In this document: positions 53,885 to 61,684 of the stretch, piece by piece
Position numbering within the stretch: position 1 is the stretch's first letter
Layout: each line of letters starts with the position of its first letter
Assembly: GCA_051278195.1 (NCBI GenBank)
Contig: JBNMQM010000009.1
Span: 1-64,000, forward strand
Length of the DNA: 64,000 bases
Reading direction: 5' to 3'
Source of the DNA: JAHRVQ01 sp051278195
GTDB lineage: Bacteria > Pseudomonadota > Gammaproteobacteria > Pseudomonadales > Azotimanducaceae
Translations under genes and position numbers: made by a program
Notes under the pieces: generated by a model
Database searches by the model: none
What the model saw: the letters and a program-made list of their open reading frames with translations, nothing else
Told to the model about the DNA's origin: nothing

Positions 53885-53954
53885 TTTACATTAAAAATTG
53901 GCCAGTGTTAAATTGATATCACAAAATTACTCTGGGTTTTATTCATAATAAAAC
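53885..53954 (+). promoter_or_regulatory. Candidate promoter and 5'-leader hairpin of the peptide gene
   Basis: TTTACA (53885-53890) and TTAAAT (53908-53913) with a 17-bp spacer make a plausible sigma-70 promoter. A perfect 7-bp hairpin follows (GTTTTAT 53936-53942 / ATAAAAC 53948-53954) just before the ribosome binding site AAAGGA (53964-53969). Two short inverted repeats (for example GCTTTG CT CAAAGC, ~53858) lie upstream. Confidence 0.4.
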
Positions 53955-53975
53955 TTGTATACGAAAGGAAAAAAT

Positions 53976-54167
53976 ATGCGAGAACTAAACGAACAAGAAG
54001 TTGAAAATGTCTCCGGTGGCTTGTCAGTGGTAGAGGGCGGTATATTGATAACAACTATCGGACTCGGCGCGTTATCCGGACCAATTGCTATAGGAGCACT
54101 TGCTATGGGTCTCGGCCTGACCATGCTGGTTGGTGGTACTGCAGTTGATGAAGGCTACTGCTCGTAG
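53976..54167 (+). CDS. Double-glycine precursor peptide (microcin/class II bacteriocin-like)
   Basis: 63 residues from ATG 53976, with AAAGGA 7 nt ahead; a frame from 53955 adds seven residues but lies before the ribosome binding site. The leader MRELNEQEVENVSGG (1-15) is the classic double-glycine type cut by C39 peptidases. The 48-residue core (16-63) is Gly/Ala/Leu/Ile-rich and hydrophobic, with GALSG and GALAMG-like helix-packing motifs, no Lys or Arg, three acids (E20, D58, E59) and a C-terminal EGYCS holding the only Cys (position 62). Exported by the C39 transporter at 57549. Activity, immunity and modification are unknown. Confidence 0.85.
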   Translation: MRELNEQEVENVSGGLSVVEGGILITTIGLGALSGPIAIGALAMGLGLTMLVGGTAVDEGYCS

Positions 54168-54259
54168 CTTGCCTGTAGCAACCCGGTTTCGAAACTTGTG
54201 ATTCCTAATTGCCGTTGGTCAAATTAGTTAGCGCGTTGCGACGTCGGTATTCAATGTGA

Positions 54260-54294
54260 AGGAGGGCATGCGCGGTTAAGTAGCGAGCCCTCCT
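54260..54294 (+). other. Stem-loop between the precursor and the rhomboid gene
   Basis: AGGAGGGC (54260-54267) pairs with GCCCTCCT (54287-54294), and the loop contains a further CGC/GCG pair. No T-run follows. It may stabilise or attenuate the transcript so that the peptide gene is expressed more than the genes after it. The 54168-54366 gap holds no other gene. Confidence 0.5.
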
Positions 54295-54366
54295 GAACAT
54301 CGGGGCTATCGCTATGAACAATGAGCTTACAATTTTTGAATTAAATTTGGATATTTAGGATTTAAA

Positions 54367-55392
54367 ATGGATTGGATGAAGCTAGATCGATACCCTGATG
54401 GTCATCAACAATGGTCTGTTTTGTCTGGGGACAATGTTTTCACCGAATCGAGCAAGGCTGAAGTACGAAAGCTCTGCCTAAATTGGTTTCCTCTTAGTCA
54501 AAAGTTGTTCTCTAGTCCAGGCACTACAAAATATGTCCCCGCAATTTGCCTCCCTGAATTAGCGGATCTTATTCATCAGGTATTCGTATCCAAATTTCGT
54601 GTGTACATTTGGTTATTCTCGATTGCGCTTTTCTTAGTTGTTGTACTTTCGGTTTTTTACAGGGATTTTTTAGCTTTTAGTCACTTATTAGGCTCGCTAG
54701 TGATTGTGCTAAGCTATTGTCTATTCGAATATCGTCTGTTTGTTAAACCCTACGCAAGAATCAGAGACCACACCCTATTTTATCGTTGGCTCAAACAGAA
54801 GGCGTCGGAAAAAAAATCACAGTACATTCTGATTACCATCTTAATTTTCTTACCGGTTTTTTTTCAAGAAATATTTTACCTACAAGGTTACGTGCTTGAA
54901 GATATCGTTGAGTCATACGGTCTGGTATATGCGCTGGCTAATTCAGGTGAATGGTGGCGTTACTTAACGGGACCCTTTTTTCATAATAACTTGCTGCACT
55001 GGGTCGGCAACTTCTCACTGCTACTCTTGGCGGTTGTTTTGGTCTCTCCTTTCAGCAGCGTGAAGATTGTCCCATTCTTCCTAGTCGCTACAATTGCCAG
55101 CGCTGTACCGGCCCAATTTTCATTCTGGCACGAACCAGTTGACGGCTTTGTCGGCATTTCAGGTGGTGTGTTTGGACTATTTGGCTGGGCTACCGGGAAC
55201 GCATATCGGCAGCGAGCCCTACTTCCGGAGTACTATTCCCTCCATCTTGCATTATTTGTCCTAGCCAGCCTGCTCCTGCCATTGATGACGGATAATGAGG
55301 TCAGCCATCGTGGACACGTTGCCGGATTTGTACTTGGCCTGTTGTTTGGATATCTTGGAATATCCGAAAAACCGAGAAACCGTCTTTCCTAA
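54367..55392 (+). CDS. Rhomboid-family intramembrane serine protease
   Basis: 341 residues. The N-terminal ~75 residues are soluble, then two hydrophobic segments (~80-125), then the rhomboid core from ~150. Catalytic features are intact: H206-x4-H211-WVGN215, GISGG with Ser265, and SHRGHVAG with His317. Ribosome binding site TTAGGATTTAAA. First gene after the precursor and on the same strand. It could process the precursor or a membrane-inserted product, or protect the host. Its presence in a double-glycine peptide cluster is unusual. Confidence 0.88.
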   Translation: MDWMKLDRYPDGHQQWSVLSGDNVFTESSKAEVRKLCLNWFPLSQKLFSSPGTTKYVPAICLPELADLIHQVFVSKFRVYIWLFSIALFLVVVLSVFYRDFLAFSHLLGSLVIVLSYCLFEYRLFVKPYARIRDHTLFYRWLKQKASEKKSQYILITILIFLPVFFQEIFYLQGYVLEDIVESYGLVYALANSGEWWRYLTGPFFHNNLLHWVGNFSLLLLAVVLVSPFSSVKIVPFFLVATIASAVPAQFSFWHEPVDGFVGISGGVFGLFGWATGNAYRQRALLPEYYSLHLALFVLASLLLPLMTDNEVSHRGHVAGFVLGLLFGYLGISEKPRNRLS

Positions 55393-55436
55393 GAAACGCG
55401 CAATGAAAATCGCCAATTAACGAGCATGGTCAAAAA

Positions 55437-56294
55437 ATGGTTTGCAAGGGTGTAGTTAGTTCATTCGCGGAAGTAGTCTCACCTCTCGTTGGCAATGTCT
55501 TTAGTAGGCACTCGGATATCGAAGTCGTAACTGCGAAAAGCATGGAGTACCTTCTGGGCGAATCCCCACGCGAAGCGCTGGCACTCGCGCGATCTTGGCA
55601 AAAACAACGCATGCGTATTGAGCAGGACTTTCGTGATCTAACCAATTTACGCTGTGATCTGATCGAAGCTAGCAGTTCGAAGATCAAAATTCCTGACGAG
55701 ATCTTACTGCATAATTTCCTAGCGCGGACAACTAACGGGATCGTTTTAGCCTCTATTCACATGGGTAGCTACGTACCTGCAATTTTTAGAATCGCAAGCA
55801 AACTCAAGGGTCGCAAATTACTCTTACTACGCAGATCTGCAGGCAGGTTAGACGATCTATTTTGGCTTGAAATACTTTCCAAATACGACGTCCAGGTTGA
55901 AATATTTCAGGGCAAGGGCGCTGCAATAGGACTGTTACAAGGAATTCGGCGAGGTGGCATTGCAATCTTGTTTTACGATTTACCGATGAGGTGGGGAGAG
56001 GTTCACCCAGTGACTGTCCTCGAAAAACGTCTAGGGTGGGCATCCGGCCCCGCTCGCCTTGCCTGCTTAGGACAAGCTCATTTGGTGCCATTTATTTGTC
56101 ACGAGTTCGAGAACGAAAACATCTGCACATTTGGTGAGATATTGGAACCGTCAGGCAAGTCTGATTTACGTTCAGTAGGATGTGTCGGTCAACACATGGC
56201 CGCAGAGGCTGGCAAAGTCATACGAAAATATCCAGTTCAATGGCATAACTGGTACTTGGTCCCTGAAATGCTTTCAGGAATTGCAAGTGAATAG
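55437..56294 (+). CDS. LpxL/LPLAT-like acyltransferase with altered H-x-x-x-x-E motif
   Basis: 285 residues. The fold pattern matches lauroyl-type (LpxL/HtrB) lysophospholipid acyltransferases: TNGIVLASIHMGSYVPAIFRIA, RRGGIAILFYDLPMRWG, LGWASGPARLACLGQAHLVPFICH, and a C-terminal YPVQWHNWYLVPEML. In the catalytic motif (family type HFGNWE) this protein has HMGSYV, so the acidic partner of the His is Val. No long transmembrane helix. Likely acyl donor: the ACP of this cluster. Likely acceptor: the peptide (inferred). Start ATG 55437 lacks a good ribosome binding site. The end overlaps hlyD-type gene. Confidence 0.78.
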   Translation: MVCKGVVSSFAEVVSPLVGNVFSRHSDIEVVTAKSMEYLLGESPREALALARSWQKQRMRIEQDFRDLTNLRCDLIEASSSKIKIPDEILLHNFLARTTNGIVLASIHMGSYVPAIFRIASKLKGRKLLLLRRSAGRLDDLFWLEILSKYDVQVEIFQGKGAAIGLLQGIRRGGIAILFYDLPMRWGEVHPVTVLEKRLGWASGPARLACLGQAHLVPFICHEFENENICTFGEILEPSGKSDLRSVGCVGQHMAAEAGKVIRKYPVQWHNWYLVPEMLSGIASE

Positions 56295-57552
56295 CAAAGC
56301 TAACAGTGGTTTATACCGCCAAGAAGCTCTCTGTTTTCAAGCAAGTCGCGGTCTCGGTCGGGTCATTTTAGTTCAACCACTATCATTCAGAATTTACACA
56401 CTGGCGTTACTATCTTTCACCTGTGCGTTGATCTTCTATTTGTACTGGGCCGAGTACGCGAGAAAAGCAACTGTGGTTGGGTATTTGGAACCTAGCAAAG
56501 GAATAGTCCGAGTTTATCCAAACTTAAATTCTGGAATCGTAAAGCGAGTGCTTGTGAAAAATGGGCAGGCTGTCGCTAGCGGCGACGTGCTTGTCGAATT
56601 GGGTTTCCCTAATAGTTTAGAAAGTGGTGGTGACGCGCTTGAACTCGTGTCTCGAGAACTATCGCATCAGGAAACATTGCTGGGTTTGGAAACTGAACGT
56701 GTTAGCCAAAACTTTGAAACAGAAATTCTTAGATCCAATCAAAGATTAGAAGAGATCGATGTCGAGTTAGCCGAATTAGCGAAATATGTTGCGTTACAGC
56801 GAGATCAAATTGACGTAGCCAACAAGCACGTAGCGTCGTTGTCGAAACTACGGAAAAACAATTCTATCAGCGAAATTGAGTTACTGAGAAGCGTATCAGA
56901 AAAAATTGAACAAGAAAAAAGCCTTGCGATACTTACGCATCAGCAGCTGCAAGTATCGGCAAGGCGAACTGGAATAAATCATGAGTTGAATAGGCTTCCG
57001 GATCGTTTTGCAAGCGAAAAAACCCAACTAGCACTAAGGCTATCGGAGATACGACAAAGAATTACCCAGATAAAAGTCCGGCGAGGGGTTACCGTGACCG
57101 CGCCTGAATCTGGAACTATCAATTTCTTACAGGTAAAACGTGGAGAAGCGGTTTCCACTAACAAACCGATCCTAGGCATTCAACCTGAGGACTCACAACT
57201 GCAGGCTATTTTGTTAATCCCTAGTAGCGCGGTTGGGTTCATCGAATCAGGAATGCCTCTTCGTATATCGTTTGATTCGTTTCCTCATCAGCAATTCGGA
57301 ACCCAATCCGGTAACTTGCTTTCCATATCGAAAGCGCCAATTTCGCCAGATGACTATTCCGGACCAATTGGTATTAAGGCGCCAGTCTATCTAGCCAGGG
57401 CGAAGCTACAAAACCCCTACGTCTTAGCCTTCGGAGAGAGGAAGGCACTAGTGCCAGGCATGCTGTTTGTCTGCGACATTATCTTGGAGCGGCGGTCTAT
57501 GATCGACTGGATGCTTGAACCTCTGTATAGCTTAAGGGGTAGAACGCAATGA
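56287..57552 (+). CDS. HlyD/CvaA-type membrane-fusion (periplasmic adaptor) protein
   Basis: 421 residues from GTG 56287 (with AGGAATTGC ahead, overlapping the previous gene by 8 bp). One N-terminal transmembrane segment (~residues 37-55), then a beta-barrel/lipoyl half (VVGYLEPSKGIVRVYPNLNSGIVKRVLVKNGQAV), a long coiled coil (~100-260), a second lipoyl half (VTAPESGTINFLQVKRGEAV) and a barrel end. Links the ABC exporter to an outer-membrane TolC channel (not in the window). ATGA overlap with the exporter gene. Confidence 0.92.
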   Translation: MNSKANSGLYRQEALCFQASRGLGRVILVQPLSFRIYTLALLSFTCALIFYLYWAEYARKATVVGYLEPSKGIVRVYPNLNSGIVKRVLVKNGQAVASGDVLVELGFPNSLESGGDALELVSRELSHQETLLGLETERVSQNFETEILRSNQRLEEIDVELAELAKYVALQRDQIDVANKHVASLSKLRKNNSISEIELLRSVSEKIEQEKSLAILTHQQLQVSARRTGINHELNRLPDRFASEKTQLALRLSEIRQRITQIKVRRGVTVTAPESGTINFLQVKRGEAVSTNKPILGIQPEDSQLQAILLIPSSAVGFIESGMPLRISFDSFPHQQFGTQSGNLLSISKAPISPDDYSGPIGIKAPVYLARAKLQNPYVLAFGERKALVPGMLFVCDIILERRSMIDWMLEPLYSLRGRTQ

Positions 57553-59651
57553 GTTTAAGTTTTGGTCGTGTTCGAGGCTTGCCGTCACTGATCCAGGCCG
57601 AGTCATCGGAGTGCGGTTTGGTATGTTTGTGCATGATAGCTGCCTACTACGGTCACCATACCGACCTTACTCAACTCCGAGAAAGATTTTCAATATCATC
57701 CAAAGGCGCAACGCTTCAATCACTCATTGCAATTGCTGACCAACTCGGATTATCCAGCCGGGCTGTTAGTGTCGAGATGAATGAACTGAAAGAGTTGAAG
57801 TGTCCTGCACTTTTACATTGGAATTTTGATCACTTTGTTGTTCTAAAAAAGATTTCTTCAAAAAGCGTTGTCATCCACGATCCTGCTGTGGGAGCAAGAG
57901 AGTACTCGCTTGCTGAAGTTAGTCATCGGTTCACGGGGATAGCGCTTGAGTTTTCGCCCAGACAAGCGTTCGAGTCTGGTGTTTTTCGTTCAAAACTTGG
58001 GCTTTTGAAATTTTGGGAAGGCAACCGCGGGCTCGGGTTTTCATTGGCGCAAATACTTGTGCTTTCATTGCTAATTCAGATTTTTGCGCTGATGTCGCCA
58101 TTCTATGTTCAGACTGTTGTTGACGACGTCTTGATCAAAAATGACATTGATTTGCTGATAGTACTCGCTTTTGGTTTTTTGGGTTTAACCATAGTGTCAG
58201 TCTTTAGCAAAGCGATGAGGGGTTTTGGTGGTCTTTATTTAGTCACGCAGTTGAATTACAACATTGGCAATAGCGTTATGCATCACTTGATGCGATTGCC
58301 ACTTGCCTATTTTGAGAAACGCCACACAGGTGATGTGGTTTCGCGCTTTGCTTCGACTAAGCCGATTCAAGAATTTATTACCAACGGAACCGTCGTTGTT
58401 GTAATTGACGGCATTCTTTCGCTATCAACATTGGCGCTAATTTTTCTCTATTCGTCGAAGCTAGCGACCATTGTAATTGCCGCCACCGTGCTTTACGCAA
58501 TCTACCGTTGGCTTCAATTTCAACCGCTGCGCAATGCGAACCATGATGCGATTACTGCTGACGCAAAACTGCAAACTATTTTTATAGAAACCATACGCTC
58601 GCTACAGGGAATTAAAACGGCTGGGCGTGAAGTGGAACGACAAGGAACTTGGCGTAATCAATTCTCAGAGGGTATGAATACAAACGCGAGAATTGGGCGC
58701 CTGACGATCTACCACGAGGCAATTAGTGGTTTTCTGATGGGCGGAGAGCTCATACTTGTCGTTTATTATGGGGCTCTAGAGGTTATTGATGGGGTGATGA
58801 CAATAGGTATGCTTTATGCATTTATGGCTTATCGATCGCAGTTCTCTACCGCAACGGCATCGATGATCAACCAGTTCATCGAGTACAAGATGATTGGACT
58901 GCATCTGGACAGAGTTGCAGATATTGTTCATACGGACAAAGAGCTAGGACTGGGCGCCGAATCCGAAATCTTAATACCCATCAAGGGACAACTGGATTTG
59001 GAGAAAGTAAGTTTTAGCTATTCAACGATGGAAGAGCCGCTATTTCGTGACTTTTCAGTCCGCATAAATCCGGGCGACTTTCTCGCTATCCAAGGTCCTT
59101 CTGGCATCGGCAAGTCAACGCTGATTAAATTACTTATGGGGCTTCTTCCACCGACAAGTGGGCGCTTGACCATCGACGGTTTCCCAATCGATACCGTTGG
59201 CCTGCGGTCTTTTCGTCGAAAAATTTCTGCAGTCATGCAAGACGATGTTTTGTTTACTGGAAACCTGAAGAACAACATTGCTTTTTTTGACCTTGAACCA
59301 AGACTCGAAGATATCGTAAGCGTTTGTGAGATTGCCTGTATTCACCAAGACATTCAACGAATGCCAATGGGGTACGACTCACTAATTGGTGACATGGGTT
59401 GTGCGCTATCAATGGGCCAGCAACAACGAATCCTGTTAGCACGCGCTTTGTACTCAAACCCCAGCATAATCTTCCTTGATGAGGGTACAGCCCATGTTGA
59501 TTTGGCAACAGAAGATAAGATTTTTACGGGGTTAAAAGCACTTGGCACTACGTGTGTGTATATATCTCACAATCCCCAACTGGCACGACACGCAGATATT
59601 GTCGTTGATTGGAGCGTGGACGGCCCAGTCGTATTCTATCCACAAAAATAG
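57549..59651 (+). CDS. C39-peptidase ABC exporter of the CvaB type (PCAT)
   Basis: 700 residues (CvaB 698). Peptidase C39 domain 1-140 with oxyanion Gln16, catalytic Cys22 (SSECGLVCL), His95 (FDHFVVL) and Asp111 (HDPAVG). Six transmembrane helices ~160-430. NBD ~470-700 with Walker A GPSGIGKST (516-524), Q-loop MQDD, signature LSMGQQQR, and IIFLDEGTAHVD. A dual-function exporter that removes double-glycine leaders and moves the peptide across the inner membrane. It supports the precursor call. Confidence 0.96.
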   Translation: MSLSFGRVRGLPSLIQAESSECGLVCLCMIAAYYGHHTDLTQLRERFSISSKGATLQSLIAIADQLGLSSRAVSVEMNELKELKCPALLHWNFDHFVVLKKISSKSVVIHDPAVGAREYSLAEVSHRFTGIALEFSPRQAFESGVFRSKLGLLKFWEGNRGLGFSLAQILVLSLLIQIFALMSPFYVQTVVDDVLIKNDIDLLIVLAFGFLGLTIVSVFSKAMRGFGGLYLVTQLNYNIGNSVMHHLMRLPLAYFEKRHTGDVVSRFASTKPIQEFITNGTVVVVIDGILSLSTLALIFLYSSKLATIVIAATVLYAIYRWLQFQPLRNANHDAITADAKLQTIFIETIRSLQGIKTAGREVERQGTWRNQFSEGMNTNARIGRLTIYHEAISGFLMGGELILVVYYGALEVIDGVMTIGMLYAFMAYRSQFSTATASMINQFIEYKMIGLHLDRVADIVHTDKELGLGAESEILIPIKGQLDLEKVSFSYSTMEEPLFRDFSVRINPGDFLAIQGPSGIGKSTLIKLLMGLLPPTSGRLTIDGFPIDTVGLRSFRRKISAVMQDDVLFTGNLKNNIAFFDLEPRLEDIVSVCEIACIHQDIQRMPMGYDSLIGDMGCALSMGQQQRILLARALYSNPSIIFLDEGTAHVDLATEDKIFTGLKALGTTCVYISHNPQLARHADIVVDWSVDGPVVFYPQK

Positions 59652-59668
59652 ACGAATGCGGTGTAACA

Positions 59669-59938
59669 ATGACGACAGAAATCAACATTATTACTATAGA
59701 TCATTTACGTCAATGCTTGACCGATATGATGGAGCGTGGGGATATGCCAAAATTTGACGGGGTCATTTGCGAAAGCAGCAGGATTGATGAACTGGGCCTA
59801 GACTCACTTAACCTTGCTGAATTGGGTATGCGCGTTGAAGACACAATTGGCATGCCACTAATGTGGGATTTCGAAAGTGAAATTGAAGTGCTCAAGGACG
59901 TGATTGGAGCCGCGACGATAGACGAGAACGAGCAATGA
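59669..59938 (+). CDS. Acyl carrier protein
   Basis: 89 residues from ATG 59669. Four-helix ACP pattern with the phosphopantetheine site ELGLDSLNLAELGMRVED (Ser46) and a well-spaced acidic surface. 17 bp after the exporter gene and overlapping the ligase by 4 bp (ATGA). The dedicated ACP with a ligase suggests acyl-AMP to acyl-ACP loading. Not the housekeeping ACP of fatty acid synthesis, judged by its sequence and location. Confidence 0.92.
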   Translation: MTTEINIITIDHLRQCLTDMMERGDMPKFDGVICESSRIDELGLDSLNLAELGMRVEDTIGMPLMWDFESEIEVLKDVIGAATIDENEQ

Positions 59939-61491
59939 ATTTATTCGATGTTATCGCCAGTCACCATCAAACTGCGCCACTTACTTTCGAAACAAGGAAA
60001 GGCGAAGCCGTCACTTCACGGAGCGAGTTACTAGACAAAGCTACGATTTTTGCTGCTGAGCTAGGCGAGAAAAATGTAGTGCCCGGCGATACCGTTGCAA
60101 TTTTAGCAGACACATCCCCATTCCTCTTGATCGCTATGGTTGGTGCCTGGAAAGCAGGCGCCTCAACTACTGTGTTACCAACGCCGACTATGCAATTCGA
60201 TCTGCATTGGTGGGGTGGCCGGTGGTGCAAAATGTTGGAGGCATGCAAGGCAAATGCAATTGTCCTAGGGGAAGCGTACCTGGTCAAATTTGATTCGGCG
60301 GTAGCTACACAATCGTTTTCGCCCATAGCAAGGATCATTGAGGGAGAAGCGCTGTCCGCTAAACTACTGACCGAGCAACACTTGATTAGTTCCGTTGATA
60401 TTTACCATAAGCAGTTTACATCAGGCACCACCGGCGAACCACAAATCGTCGAAGTTTCGCATCGCCAGATCATACAAAACGTCAGTGAATGTGGTGAACG
60501 GTTGCGCATAAATAGAGGCGACAAATTTCTTTCCTGGCTGCCGTTTTATCACGATATGGGGTTCATCTTCTCGCTTTGCGGCCCACTGGTTTGGAACATT
60601 CCTTTGGTGCTGGTAGAAACTCAGTTATTTAGTCGCAATCCAGCCGTTTGGCTTAGACTACTTACAAAACACCAGGCTACTATCACCGTTGCACCACCCA
60701 GCACATACGAAAATGTAGGGAACTTCCTGCCAAAGAATAGAACGGCTAAGCTAAACTTGGAATCTGTTAGAATCGCCGCACTTGGCGCTGAACCAATTTA
60801 TGCTCGCTCACTTGAGGCGTTTTCAAGTAGATTCAATTCCATAGGTTTCGAAAACAAAGCATTCACAACAGGATATGGCCTTGCTGAAGCAACCCTTTGC
60901 GTAACTGTGGCTGCGCCAGGCGATGAGCTGACTTTTCACACGCTCGAGAATAGGGAAACACTGGTCGGTTGCGGCTATCCACTAGCAAGTGTCTCACTTT
61001 CGACAGGAAACGACGCTAGTTTATCTGGCGCAAACGTTCAGCAAGAACTAGAAACGGAAATACTGATCCGTGGGCCAACCATGGCAGGCGCATTCTGTAA
61101 TTCGGAAGGGTGGCTTGAGACTGGCGATCTTGGTTTTGTACGGAACGACAGTTTATTCGTTACAGGCAGGAAGAGGGAGCTAATCATTGTCAACGGACAG
61201 AATTTTTCGCCGATTTGGGTTGAAGCTATTGCTCGAGCCTATATCTCAATAACAGAAGATCGGAAGCGCGTATCTTGTGCTGCGTTCCAATCTGCTAGTG
61301 GGCGAGTTAGGTTAGTTTATGAAACAAAGTGTGCCGACACAGGCATTGAAAAGGCACTGTCTAAAGTCATTCAAAGAAAGCTAGGTATATCTTTAAATGC
61401 GAGAGGAGTAGCAAGAAATTCGATACCGTTTACGACGAGCGGAAAGCTTGCGCGGCTTGCCTGTGATAATAAGTTTCACAATGAGTTTTAA
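59935..61491 (+). CDS. Fatty-acyl-AMP ligase-like (FAAL) adenylating enzyme
   Basis: 518 residues. ANL superfamily: P-loop FTSGTTGEP (161-169), FAAL-type SWLPFYHDMGF (200-210), GAEPI, TTGYGLAEATLC (311-322), adenylate site ETGDLGF (395-401), hinge GRKRELIIVNGQN and C-terminal Lys504 in TTSGKLAR. FAALs make acyl-AMP and load it on an ACP rather than CoA; this role fits the ACP encoded just before. The acyl substrate is unknown. Last gene of the cluster; no clear terminator after it. Confidence 0.88.
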   Translation: MNLFDVIASHHQTAPLTFETRKGEAVTSRSELLDKATIFAAELGEKNVVPGDTVAILADTSPFLLIAMVGAWKAGASTTVLPTPTMQFDLHWWGGRWCKMLEACKANAIVLGEAYLVKFDSAVATQSFSPIARIIEGEALSAKLLTEQHLISSVDIYHKQFTSGTTGEPQIVEVSHRQIIQNVSECGERLRINRGDKFLSWLPFYHDMGFIFSLCGPLVWNIPLVLVETQLFSRNPAVWLRLLTKHQATITVAPPSTYENVGNFLPKNRTAKLNLESVRIAALGAEPIYARSLEAFSSRFNSIGFENKAFTTGYGLAEATLCVTVAAPGDELTFHTLENRETLVGCGYPLASVSLSTGNDASLSGANVQQELETEILIRGPTMAGAFCNSEGWLETGDLGFVRNDSLFVTGRKRELIIVNGQNFSPIWVEAIARAYISITEDRKRVSCAAFQSASGRVRLVYETKCADTGIEKALSKVIQRKLGISLNARGVARNSIPFTTSGKLARLACDNKFHNEF

Positions 61492-61684
61492 AGGTCTTGC
61501 CGCACGAGCTCATAATCGCATCGTACTGCCACATTAAGTTTATAGCGGTCCTTTCTAAGAACACTGACAAGTGAAGGCCTGCACAAATTGAGCGGATGGT
61601 CTGTAGCACAGCTGGTGGAAAGGCCCGACCTTTATATCTCCTAGGGGTTACCTATTGTTCTTAAGTAGCCTAACAAACGAAGAA

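Larger units (their letters stand above)
52172..53975. other. 1.8-kb AT-rich gap between the SulP gene and the peptide precursor, with IS91 remnant
   Basis: No intact gene. It contains the first IS91-type remnant (52669-53215), inverted repeats at 53461-53478 (TCAATGT/ACATTGA) and 53531-53547 (CCTACC/GGTAGG), and at its right end the upstream region of the precursor. The stretch 52172-52660 shows only one short frame (52540-52740), whose C-terminus belongs to the transposase remnant. Confidence 0.6.

Noticed and set aside
53955..53975. Upstream seven-codon extension of the precursor
   Set aside because: The AAAGGA ribosome binding site lies inside it and fits the ATG at 53976, and the leader motif starts MREL as in other double-glycine peptides.
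54314..54358. Small ORF MNNELTIFELNLDI before the rhomboid gene
   Set aside because: 13-14 codons without ribosome binding site or double-glycine motif; not taken as a second peptide.
55426..55453. Short frame starting ATG 55426 ahead of the acyltransferase
   Set aside because: It stops after nine codons; the frame of the acyltransferase begins at 55437.
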